DNA of 8,133 nucleotides from the NCBI GenBank assembly GCA_012032975.1, contig JAAUPU010000097.1, forward strand, positions 1 through 8,133. Reading direction: 5' to 3'. A program made the position numbers and the translations under genes. The number at the start of each line of letters is the position of its first letter. The first letter of the stretch is position 1. The notes beneath the pieces are model-generated. The model was given only the letters and a program-made list of their open reading frames with translations. It did not search any database and had not been told where the DNA came from. Shown in pieces: positions 1 through 7,684 of the stretch. This DNA is from Caldilineaceae bacterium (GTDB taxonomy: Bacteria > Chloroflexota > Anaerolineae > Caldilineales > Caldilineaceae).

Positions 1-1
1 C

Positions 2-1102
2 CGCGAGGGCGAAAGCGAGGAAGAGTTCGACATCTACAACAGCCGCTATCGACGTTCGCTGATCATCCTGCGCAAGAACAGCGCTGTTTTTCTCTCTGTG
101 CAAGAGATGTTGGCCGCGTTTGGGCTGGCGCTTATTCTCTACTTTGGCGGCTTGGGTGTGCTGGCCGGCGTCGTCACCGTGGGCGTTCTGGTCGCGTTTA
201 TCCAATATACCCAGCGCGCCTTTCGCCCTGTTGTCACGCTGTCGCAGGAATACAATTCGATCCAGGTTTCGCTTGGCGCAGCCGAACGTATCTACCGCAT
301 GTTGAAGACCGAGCCGCAAATTCGGAACCCATCCGAGCCTGAACCGTTGACCGACCTGGCCGGCTCGATCCGATTTGAGGATGTACATTTTCGCTATGTG
401 GAAGACGAGCCTGTTCTGCGCGGCGTGTCGTTGGAGATTCCGGCCGGTCAATCCGTCGCGATTGTGGGTGCGACCGGCGCGGGCAAGTCGAGCCTGGTGA
501 GCCTGCTGGCTCGCCAATACGATCCGCAAGAGGGCGCTGTGCGTCTGGATGGCATCGACATTCGCAACCTTCGACTGGCGGACCTGCGGCGCTCGGTTGC
601 GGTTGTGCCCCAAGACCCTGTCTGTCTGGCCGGTTCGATCCGCCGCAACATTCGCCTCTACCGCGACGACGTGAGCGATGAAGAGGTGCGACGGGCGGCC
701 GAGTTTACCAACGCGGCCGAATTCATCAAAGAGCTACCAGGCGAATACGATTTTCAGGTTCTGCCGAATGGGGCGAACCTTTCCCAAGGACAACGGCAGT
801 TGCTTGCTCTGGCCCGTGCGCTGGCGCTCAGCCCCAACGGGGTGCTGGTGTTGGACGAGGCCACCAGCAGTATCGACACTGGAACCGAAGCGCTGATCCA
901 GGATGCATTGGAACGGGTGTTGCACACACGCACCAGCCTGGTCATTGCCCACCGTCTCAGCACAATCCGCGACGCCGACCGCATCATCGTGATGGACAAG
1001 GGCAAGATCGTCGAGGATGGCAACCACGAATCGCTGCTGGCGCTGGGTGGTTTCTATGCGGGTCTCCACGATCACCAGGTTATGCCGGAGATGGCGGCTT
1101 GA
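2..1102 (+). CDS. ABC exporter, fused membrane-ATPase protein, 3' part
   Basis: This is the C-terminal part of an ABC transporter half-molecule (MsbA/LmrA-like, type IV exporter fold) that couples ATP hydrolysis to export across the cytoplasmic membrane. The reading frame is open from base 2, so the true start lies upstream. The first ~100 codons hold the end of the transmembrane domain, with hydrophobic helices at about 110-230. The ATPase domain follows with a full motif set: Walker A GATGAGKS at 467-490, Q-loop VVPQD near 602-616, signature LSQGQ at 779-793, Walker B VLVLDE at 842-859, a D-loop SID just after it, and the H-loop histidine at 950. The signature has Gln where LSGGQ is canonical, which is common in exporters. 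The substrate cannot be told. Such genes often occur as heterodimeric pairs, so a partner may lie upstream. The frame is intact to the TGA. Confidence 0.93.
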   Translation, partial: REGESEEEFDIYNSRYRRSLIILRKNSAVFLSVQEMLAAFGLALILYFGGLGVLAGVVTVGVLVAFIQYTQRAFRPVVTLSQEYNSIQVSLGAAERIYRMLKTEPQIRNPSEPEPLTDLAGSIRFEDVHFRYVEDEPVLRGVSLEIPAGQSVAIVGATGAGKSSLVSLLARQYDPQEGAVRLDGIDIRNLRLADLRRSVAVVPQDPVCLAGSIRRNIRLYRDDVSDEEVRRAAEFTNAAEFIKELPGEYDFQVLPNGANLSQGQRQLLALARALALSPNGVLVLDEATSSIDTGTEALIQDALERVLHTRTSLVIAHRLSTIRDADRIIVMDKGKIVEDGNHESLLALGGFYAGLHDHQVMPEMAA

Positions 1103-1162
1103 TGATTGGGGGAATGGTGAATTTTCAAGTTCGGACGCTACATGCTTCAACGACAGTGGTGC

Positions 1163-1168
1163 AGGAGA
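1163..1168 (+). promoter_or_regulatory. Ribosome binding site of the XamI-like gene
   Basis: AGGAGA lies four bases before ATG 1173. It fixes this start over in-frame codons further upstream, which would run back into the ABC exporter gene. The 70-base gap between the exporter stop and this ATG shows no convincing promoter or terminator. Confidence 0.7.
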
Positions 1169-1172
1169 TTTG

Positions 1173-2181
1173 ATGCCGATCAATGCGGATAAACCCCATC
1201 TTTGGAAGGCCGATGTCGAACGATCAATCGACTTCTATAATGATTGGTTCCTTCGCTTCGCACCCGATACCTACCGTTCCCAACGAGCCGAGACAGCCAG
1301 CGAGGTAGCTCGGGCCCTCGATATGACGGCTTTCTTGAAGAATATTTCACCTGAAAGCCTCCAGGCCAATCCCGGTATTTTGCCAATGCTGCGTATGTCT
1401 TGCGCGCCGCCTTTGGCTAGAGACCGTTTGATGGGATTGGCACATCTAAACAAGAACCTGGTATTGTCGATGGAAGGCAAGGCTGATTTGCCTCCGCGGA
1501 TTCCTCCTCGCATGGCGAAAGCCGAGCTAGCGGAGCAGCTGCAACGTATCTGCGACACCGTTGTCGAGCTTGCCGACAGAGATCTGTTTGACTGGCTTGA
1601 AGATAGCGAATCACCTTCGGACGAACGGGTAAATCGCGCCGCCACCGTGGTTGCAGATCGACTGTGTGGTGCAATCTCTGATCCGATCATACGCAACGCC
1701 CAAGAACAACGGCAATTGGAGACGATTCGCACTTGGCTGACCAACCGAGGCTACACGAATATACAGCCTGCCAGTGTACGCGATATCATCGATCTGCTGC
1801 CAGGCACCTTTGCGTTCAGGATGAATGTTGGCGTAGGCGATGACATCCACGCAGTCAATATCCCTGTGGATTGTGTGATTCAACCACTTTCTGCTGACGT
1901 GGGTTCTGTTCCTATTCTTATCGAGGCGAAGTCAGCCGGTGACGCCACGAACACAAACAAAAGGCGAAAAGAAGAAGCGCAAAAGTACCGGCAACTGACT
2001 GACCGATGTTGGACAATCTATCCGTTATGTACTCTTTCTTTGTGGATATTTCGAGCCTGGATACCTGGGCTACGAGGCGTCCGAAGGGATAGATTGGATC
2101 TGGGAACATCGTCTATCTGACTTATCAATCTTGCTTGACGAGCAAGAAAACCAGGCGAATCAGGTTGTCGAGCTTGGATCG
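1173..2181 (+). CDS. XamI-family type II restriction endonuclease, frameshifted
   Basis: The protein resembles the XamI restriction endonuclease family; XamI itself cuts GTCGAC. The N-terminus (MPINADKPHLWKADVERS) and the block around LIEAKSAGD...NKRRKEEAQKY are typical. A PD-(D/E)XK-like active site is visible as D233 followed by E251-A-K253. The frame breaks at 2009-2010. Before it the reading is QLTDRC; after it the next frame gives GQSIRYVLFLCGYF, GYLGYEASEGIDWIWEHRLSDL, the family's usual C-terminus. Removing one T from the TT at 2009-2010 joins the two exactly. Read unrepaired, the frame ends at 2120 with about 39 non-homologous residues. After repair no stop codon appears before the methyltransferase: the XamI-like homology ends near 2135, and the end given here is simply the base before the next ATG. 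The gene is either fused to the methyltransferase or has lost its stop. Family assignment is from memory of conserved blocks. Confidence 0.82.
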
Positions 2182-3757
2182 ATGTATTCGACCGATAGTG
2201 AAATCAAGGATAGGCAGCGCTACACACGCCAGAAGGAAACCGACGCACAGAAAACCCAAAGCCAACGCAATCAAAATGGGGGCAATTTTTCAACGCCCTT
2301 TTCTCTCGCAAGGGATATTGTCCGGCATACACAGACAACTTCCGTAGGTGAGCGGCCTGTGATGTTTCTGGAGCCTGCTCTTGGAACCGGTGTTTTTCTC
2401 AGTGCGCTCGAGGCGGTTCTTCCAACTGCCAAGCTCGAACTGGCCACTGGCGTTGAAGTGGACGCGGATTATCGAGCGGTGGCCGCAGAGATATGGCCGG
2501 ATAAGCCCTTTGAAGTCATCAACGCAGATTTCCTGACATTCTCTGCTTTGCCAGCCCGCAAACGACTGTACACGCTTCTTTGCACGAATCCGCCATACGT
2601 TCGGCACCATCACCTACCTGCTCAACTCAAGACAGATTTGCAGCAACGAATCATGCGCGAACTGGGTCTCAAACCGAGTGGCTTGAGTGGGCTTTACGTT
2701 TACTTTGTCCTGCTTTCGCACGCTCTGTTGGCCGATGATGCAATTGCTCCTGGCTGATACCGAGTGAGTTTCTGTCTGTCAATTATGGCCGAGTGCTGCG
2801 CGAATATCTGCAGAAGCACGTCACACTCAAGCGAATCCACCAGTTCGATCCTGCCGAGTTACAGTTTGATGATGCCCTTGTTTCTTCATGTGTCGTCACC
2901 TATGTCAAGCGCCTACCATCAAAATCGGTTCCGTTCGAGTTTTCATTTGGAGGCACTTTGGATGAACCCAAACAGATGCGCTTGGTCGATTCGGAGTCGC
3001 TTTCGCCAGCTAAAAAGTGGTTCTATGCGCTGGCTGAGTCCCAAAGCAACGATAAGTTGGAGGGCATCCGTCTCGGCGATATTTTCGATGTCAAGCGCGG
3101 TATTGCCACCGGCGCAAACGGGTACTTTATTGTAGACAAAACCATCATTGATGAGTACAGCATTCCAGACCAATTCCTCAAACCGATTTTGCCAAGCCCC
3201 AGATATATCCGGTCAACCGCATTGAAGCAGATATGGACGGTTTTCCAAAGGTAGCCGGTGCGAGGTATCTGCTTGACTGTGATGCGCCACCCAACACGGT
3301 TCGGAGGGAGTATCCAGATCTATGGCGCTATTTTGAATCAGGTATGTCAGAGGGAATTCCAGATTCTTATCTTTGTTCGCGTCGCAAATTTTGGTACCTG
3401 CAAGAGCAGAGAGAGCCGGCTCTCTATATGGCGACTTACATGTCGCGCAGCCGATCGTCATCGGCAAGCCCATTCCGGTTTTTTCTGAACCTGTCGGCTG
3501 CGGTCTGTACCAATGTGTTTCTTATGCTCTATCCAAAACCGTCGATCAGCCTATTGCTTGATAGGAACAATGACCGCAGGCAGGCCCTGCTAGATCTCCT
3601 TAACGGATTGGCGCGGGAGCATGTACTCAATGGCAGTCGTACCTATGGGGGAGGATTGCACAAGCTGGAACCGGGCGAGCTTGTGAACCTTCGGATACAC
3701 AACGCACCTGATTGGCTCCAGATCCACACGCAGTCGGAGCTTGCGTTGGTCTGGTAA
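2182..3757 (+). CDS. XamI-type N6-adenine DNA methyltransferase, two frameshifts
   Basis: This is a class I SAM-dependent DNA methyltransferase, the likely protective partner of the XamI-like endonuclease. The N-terminal block RNQNGGNFSTPFSLARDIV is typical of gamma-class N6-adenine enzymes. SAM-binding motif I is EPALGTG (residues 64-70 from ATG 2182) and the catalytic motif IV is NPPY (136-139). The C-terminal part carries YGGGLHKLEPGEL, common in the target-recognition end of this group. Two single-base losses split it into three frames. One is at about 2748-2751, where restoring one base gives IAAWLIPSEFLSVNYG. The other is at 3208/3209, where it gives RYIPVNRIEADMDGFPKVAG. Repaired length is about 525 residues, normal for the group. 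ATG 2182 is the most plausible separate start but has only a weak upstream purine stretch. The frame is already open from the endonuclease, so a fused product of about 861 residues is also possible. Confidence 0.82.
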
Positions 3758-3802
3758 CAGACCGTGAATCCAGCCTGTTCGAGATGGCTGAATCACGGCT
3801 GT
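3757..3802 (+). terminator. Long stem-loop directly after the methyltransferase stop
   Basis: The arms are ACAG-a-CCGTGAATCCAGCC (3757-3775) and GGCTGAATCACGGCTGT (3786-3802), around a 10-base loop. About 16 pairs form, with two small bulges or mismatches. It begins on the last base of the TAA stop, where a transcription terminator for the R-M locus is expected. The stretch after it (gcttcaaac) lacks a real T-run, so it may act by another route or only protect the mRNA 3' end. Confidence 0.5.
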
Positions 3803-3828
3803 GCTTCAAACATCGATTTCCTTCATGC

Positions 3829-3857
3829 TTGCCCTCGTCTGGCCAAGTTGATATACT
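3829..3857 (+). promoter_or_regulatory. Putative sigma-70 promoter of the ribokinase gene
   Basis: TTGCCC (3829-3834), a 17-base spacer and TATACT (3852-3857) match the -35 and -10 consensus at 4/6 and 5/6. This puts transcription start near 3864, about 48 bases before ATG 3912. It lies between the stem-loop and the ribokinase gene, the only place a promoter for that gene could sit without reading through the R-M locus. Found by eye only. Confidence 0.38.
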
Positions 3858-3911
3858 GCGACCATATTCTATCTGTCGTTGATCCTGCTCTGAAAGCCAC
3901 AGCATCGACCC

Positions 3912-4838
3912 ATGTCACGCCCCAAAATCTGCGTCGTCGGCGCAACGAATATTGATCTGATCAGCTACGCACCCCGCTTGCCCAAGATGGGAGAAACGCT
4001 GCCCGGCAGCCGCTTTCAGATGGGCTTCGGCGGCAAGGGCGCCAACCAGGCGGTGATGGCAGCGAAACTGGGCGGCGATGTAGCGATTGTGACCAAGGTG
4101 GGTGAGGACAGCTTCGGGCAGGATGCGCGTAACAATTTTGCAGCGCTGGGCATCGACTGCCGCTTCCTCTTTTCGACCCAAGAATCATCCACCGGCGTCG
4201 CACCGATCTGGGTGGACGAAGCCACCGGAGACAATGCGATCATCGTGGTCACCGGCGCCAACGACCTGCTTTCGCCAGCGGATGTGGAGCGCGCACGCGA
4301 CGCAATCGAGACCGCACAGGTTGTCGTCTGCCAATGGGAGTGCCCATTGGAAACGACGCTGGCCGCGCTACGCATTGGCCGCGCCGCCGGGGCGACGACG
4401 ATATTCAATCCCGCACCCGCCCGTGCAGAACTACCCGGCGAGGCGTACGCATTGAGCGACATTTTTTGCCCCAACGAGACCGAAACCGAACTGCTTACCC
4501 GCCGGCCCGTGCAGACGCTCGACGACGCAAAAAGCGCGGCCAGCCTGTTGCTGGAGCGGGGCGCTCGCAACGTGATCCTGACGCTGGGTGAACGGGGCAG
4601 TCTGCTGGTCACGCGCGAATCGGTCGAGCACGTCCCTGCGACAAAAGTCACGCCGCTGGACACCACCGGCGCGGGCGATGCCTTCGTGGGCAGTCTGGCC
4701 TTCTTCCTTGCCGCAGGCAAGCCCCTGCTCGAAGCCATGGCGCGGGCCAACCAGATCGCTGCAATCAGCGTGCAGGCGTCTGGAACCCAGAGCAGTTTTC
4801 CCGGCACGGATGACCTGCCGCAAGAGTTGCTCTCGTAA
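3912..4838 (+). CDS. rbsK: Ribokinase (PfkB family sugar kinase)
   Basis: The enzyme phosphorylates ribose at O5 using ATP in the cytoplasm, feeding imported ribose into the pentose phosphate pathway. At 308 residues it is normal for ribokinases, and the frame is intact. The N-terminal sugar-binding strand has N13-x-D15, then the glycine-rich GGKGAN (40-45) of PfkB signature 1. NxxE, which handles Mg/phosphate, is at 188-191. DTTGAGDAF (250-258) holds the anion hole and the catalytic base D256. The overall pattern fits ribokinase better than fructokinase or adenosine kinase, but a related sugar specificity cannot be excluded. The start ATG has a poor ribosome binding site. The next gene begins at the base after its TAA, so the two are probably on one transcript. 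Codons are more GC-rich than in the flanking R-M genes, suggesting it belongs to the resident genome. Confidence 0.88.
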   Translation: MSRPKICVVGATNIDLISYAPRLPKMGETLPGSRFQMGFGGKGANQAVMAAKLGGDVAIVTKVGEDSFGQDARNNFAALGIDCRFLFSTQESSTGVAPIWVDEATGDNAIIVVTGANDLLSPADVERARDAIETAQVVVCQWECPLETTLAALRIGRAAGATTIFNPAPARAELPGEAYALSDIFCPNETETELLTRRPVQTLDDAKSAASLLLERGARNVILTLGERGSLLVTRESVEHVPATKVTPLDTTGAGDAFVGSLAFFLAAGKPLLEAMARANQIAAISVQASGTQSSFPGTDDLPQELLS

Positions 4839-5785
4839 ATGGAGAACACGCTCTCACCCAGGTTTGGCATCGGTGAATGGTACGGCTATCTTGCCGATCA
4901 ATTGACCAACGCGGAACGTCTTGGGTTTGCCGAGATCAGTCTGGCATCACGCCATGCAGAGCAGATGTGCCCATATCGATTAGATGGGAAGGCATATTGT
5001 AGTAAGGACGGCGGTGTCTGCTCGATTCGCCTGATTGAGGCTGTAGCCGATCCTGAAACTGGCGTGATCGTGGGTGGTCTGCCTGTTAGTGGTGATAGCG
5101 GGCAACTGGTGCTGACTTGCCCGTACCGTTTTCACGAAGACAACTTGATCGTCTCCTGGGTAGGCGAAACGGTGCTCGGCGATCCAAGGCCCATGGTTGC
5201 AAGAGAGGTTGGTTTCCTCGAGTCTCTCGGTGGTCGCGGCCAAAAAGCAAATGCAGGCAAGATCGACATGGTGTTGGCTTCCCAGCAGAATGGCGACCGT
5301 CTAGAATGGTGTGCGCTTGAGATCCAAGGAGTCTATTTCTCTGGCAACAAGATGGAACTCGAATTCAAACAATTCGTGGATCAGAATGGTACTCTTGCCT
5401 TTCCAGCAGGCAAACGACGACCAGACTACAGATCGAGCGGTCCAAAACGCTTGATGCCGCAACTTCAGATAAAGGTGCCGACTATTGCCCGCTGGGGTAA
5501 AAAACGGCCGTGGTAGTAGATCGCCCGTTTATTGAAGCAATGGCTCCGATGAAGCGTGAGTCAGACTTGTCCAATTGCGACATCGCTTGGTTCGTTGTCA
5601 AAGTGGACGATCAGACTTCAGACAAGCGTGGTCGGCTGGTGCGCGACGAAGTCATTTTTACAACGTTGAACAACGCTGTCGATGGCTTGACTTCTGCGAG
5701 GAGAGTCACACAAAGCGAGTTTGAGCGACTTCTGAGGGAGAAGTTGAGTGAACAGGTGACTGTCCATTCAACTTCTGATCAATAG
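4839..5785 (+). CDS. NotI-family restriction endonuclease, frameshifted
   Basis: This resembles the NotI endonuclease family. Recognised blocks are RFGIGEWYGY near the N-terminus, CPYR...GGVCS, SWVGE..LGDP, EVGFLES, WCALEIQGVYFSG, and RRPDYRSSGPKRLMPQLQIK. Four cysteines (C44, C54, C61, C94) match the Cys4 iron site known in NotI. The active site reads D143...E161-I-Q163, the NotI-type variant of PD-(D/E)XK with Gln in place of Lys. The frame breaks in the run of six A at 5499-5504. With a seventh A the sequence continues RWGKKTAVVVDRPFIEAM and then SNCDIAWFVV, the family's normal C-terminus, for about 315 residues in all. Unrepaired, the product stops at 5516 and loses the last third. The ATG abuts the ribokinase TAA with no gap and no good Shine-Dalgarno, suggesting translational coupling. 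The last 80 bases overlap the opposite-strand methyltransferase. The actual recognition site is unknown. Confidence 0.82.
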
Positions 5786-6617
5786 GCGAAGGCGTAATCA
5801 GCAATTCCATCTGTTCACGGTGGTGAGTGTTTTTCATCGGTATCCACTCAACATGGAAAGAACGAGCGTTTGCCATCTGAATGACTTCGTCGGCAGAGTC
5901 GTATGTCATGAGAAACGCACCCCTCAATCGGGCCGCCGTATCGAAGAGAGCCAGATGATCCAGTTCACTGTGATTGTATAGTCGACGACCCGCGCTCTTG
6001 CCGCTTGCGGTATATGGTGGGTCGATGAAGTAGCAGTTGGCAGGCTTCTCAACATGTTGTTGCATCAACTGGATGCCATCGACGCATTTGACGGAAATCC
6101 GGTCACGAAAATCGTGGATGCACCGGATGCGTTTGGCAAGTGTCTTAGGATACCATCGTGAAGAAATGCCGCGGCCATTTTCGCCTGATTTCATGAGACT
6201 GGCGCCTTTGGCCAATATGCCACCTCGTTGGGCACGGTTCTTGACGATGGTGCGAAATGCAAGGTCACGAGTATGTGTCGGCTGCTGGTCCAGCATGTCT
6301 TGTACATTCTCCAGGGTCATATCGAAAGCAAGAATCTGGTCGACGAGCCATTCGGCATCATTGCTAACAATAGTCTGCCACACGGAAGCGACTTCTTCGT
6401 CGAGTTCACACATGACGACCTGGTCTACGCGATTCTCGACGACTGCGATCAATGACACGATGCCGCCACCAGCAAACGGCTCAATGAGCGTTTCTGGACG
6501 ATAGGCAAGCGAATCGAGCCATCGCCGTACTTCTGGCACGAGCCAGGTCTTGCCTCCAGGATAGCGAAAAGGGCTGAGTTGAGGCACTGAGGCCACGTTG
6601 GTTATCTTCTTTGACAT
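5706..6617 (-). CDS. Dam/D12-class adenine-specific DNA methyltransferase
   Basis: This is a D12-class (Dam-like, alpha-type) N6-adenine methyltransferase of 303 residues, probably the protective partner of the convergent NotI-like endonuclease. Visible motifs are PFRYPGGK (16-23, motif X), EPFAGGG (46-52, SAM-binding motif I) and the catalytic DPPY (199-202). ATG 6617 is chosen because D12 proteins usually start within about 20 residues of PFRYPGGK; an upstream in-frame TTG at 6665 would add 16 unconserved residues. The family's usual C-terminus (KNTHHREQMELLI) is followed by some 30 extra residues that run antisense into the 3' end of the NotI-like gene. The frame is intact. The enzyme class methylates adenine, while the NotI site GCGGCCGC has none, so either the endonuclease here reads a different site or this enzyme protects against something else. 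Confidence 0.87.
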   Translation of the reverse strand: MSKKITNVASVPQLSPFRYPGGKTWLVPEVRRWLDSLAYRPETLIEPFAGGGIVSLIAVVENRVDQVVMCELDEEVASVWQTIVSNDAEWLVDQILAFDMTLENVQDMLDQQPTHTRDLAFRTIVKNRAQRGGILAKGASLMKSGENGRGISSRWYPKTLAKRIRCIHDFRDRISVKCVDGIQLMQQHVEKPANCYFIDPPYTASGKSAGRRLYNHSELDHLALFDTAARLRGAFLMTYDSADEVIQMANARSFHVEWIPMKNTHHREQMELLITPSPIDQKLNGQSPVHSTSPSEVAQTRFV

Positions 6618-6664
6618 GGATGCCACTCGCAATGGAAGAGTTTCAGAACAAATTTTCTGCAACA

Positions 6665-6693
6665 AGTTTACCGCATTTCGAACATTGAATCAA
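6665..6693 (-). promoter_or_regulatory. Putative promoter of the D12 methyltransferase
   Basis: On the minus strand, TTGATT (6693-6688), a 17-base spacer and TAAACT (6670-6665) each match the sigma-70 consensus at 4/6. This would start transcription about 40 bases before ATG 6617. It lies in the 111-base AT-rich gap between this gene and the divergent amidohydrolase. A short inverted repeat, CAGAA/TTCTG (6644-6659), sits just downstream and could bind a regulator. I saw no equally good promoter pointing towards the amidohydrolase. Confidence 0.33.
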
Positions 6694-6728
6694 AGCGCAC
6701 TGATACCAACAACACCAGAAAGCAAACC

Positions 6729-7684
6729 ATGTACGAAGGTCTTGAGATCATCGATTTCCATGCCCATTTTCCGACCCAGGCTCCCTGGTTCACGGATATG
6801 GGCGACACCATGAAAAACTATGTCGACCGGGTCAGCCCAGAGCGGCTGGCGTTGATCCGCGAGAAGGGCAAGCCCTACGGCGAGCAATGGCGGCGCATGT
6901 GGGGCTTTCCCCACCCGGAAAACCAGACCAACACCCAGGCGACCGCGCCCAGGCCGACCGCTGGGTCGAAGAGCTGGACAAGTACGGCATCCGCGCCATC
7001 GGCTTTGTGACTGGCGGCGGGAACGAGCATCTTTCTGAAATATGCAGTTGGCACCCCGACCGTTTTGTTGGCTTTGTCCACCACACGCCCTTCTTGCCGG
7101 ATGCAGTCGAGCGGCTGGAGCATGGGGTCAAAAACCTGGGGTTGCGCGGCTACAAACTGCTGGCGCCCATGATCGAGGAACCCATCGAAGACCCGGCCAT
7201 CTTCCCCGTCTGGGAAAAGTGCGCCGAATTGGGCATCCCGGTGCTGATCCACTTTGGCATTCAGGGCAGCTCCGGCGGCATCGCCTGGCACGAAAATATC
7301 AACCCGCTCAAGCTGCACAACGTGGCCAAATATTTCCCGGAGGTCGATTTTGTGATCCCCCATTTTGGCTGCGCGTGGGAACGGGAGACGCTGCAACTCT
7401 GTTGGGCCTGCCCCAACGTCAGCGTGGACACCAGCGGCAGTCTGCAATGGATCCGCTGGGTGCCCGGCGAGTTGACGGTCAAATACCTCTTCCGCAAATA
7501 TTACGAAACCATCGGACCGAGCCGCATCATCTTTGGGTCGGATTCCAGCTGGTTCCCGCGCGGCTTTGCCTTCCGCTATTTGCAGGACCAGGTGCGTGAC
7601 TGCATCGACCTGAACATGCCTGACGAACATATCCAGATGATCTTTGCCGGCAATGCGGCGCGGTTGCTGCAGATCGAGCTTTGA
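6729..7684 (+). CDS. Amidohydrolase (Amidohydro_2 type), frameshifted
   Basis: This is a cytoplasmic metal-dependent hydrolase or decarboxylase of the amidohydrolase superfamily with a TIM-barrel fold. The metal site is visible: H11-x-H13 in DFHAHF, H175 in LIHFG, H212 in IPHFG and D272 in FGSDSSW (numbering after repair). The frame breaks near 6936-6939. The first frame reads WGFPHPENQTNTQ; the next gives GDRAQADRWVEELDKYGIRA. Adding one G to the GG at 6938-6939 joins them, for a product of about 318 residues, usual for the family. Read unrepaired, the N-terminal piece stops at 7010, and the long downstream frame lacks the HxH metal ligands. The substrate is unknown; relatives act on aromatic acids, lactones or uronate-like compounds. 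It lies just upstream of a sugar-binding protein gene, but the intervening operator array argues that the two are separately controlled. Confidence 0.82.

Noticed and set aside
1103..1172. Terminator or promoter between the ABC exporter and the XamI-like gene
   Set aside because: No stable stem-loop with a T-run and no convincing -35/-10 pair was found in these 70 bases.
734..1183. Long open frame on the minus strand opposite the ABC ATPase domain
   Set aside because: It mirrors a clearly coding, motif-complete ATPase and shows no recognisable domain; such shadow frames are common in high-GC genes.
2009..3209. Programmed ribosomal frameshifting in the XamI-type genes
   Set aside because: The three sites need shifts in different directions, lack slippery heptamers or following structures that I can see, and a similar break occurs in an unrelated amidohydrolase.
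4016..4870. 284-codon open frame antisense to the ribokinase gene
   Set aside because: Its composition (Ser/Arg/Ala-rich) is that of a complementary-strand shadow, while the plus strand has all ribokinase motifs.
5981..6837. Avoidance of the XamI site GTCGAC
   Set aside because: At least three GTCGAC sites occur (5981, 6339, 6832), so there is no sign of avoidance, and the window is too short to test it. No full NotI site was seen, but an 8-base site is not expected in 8 kb.
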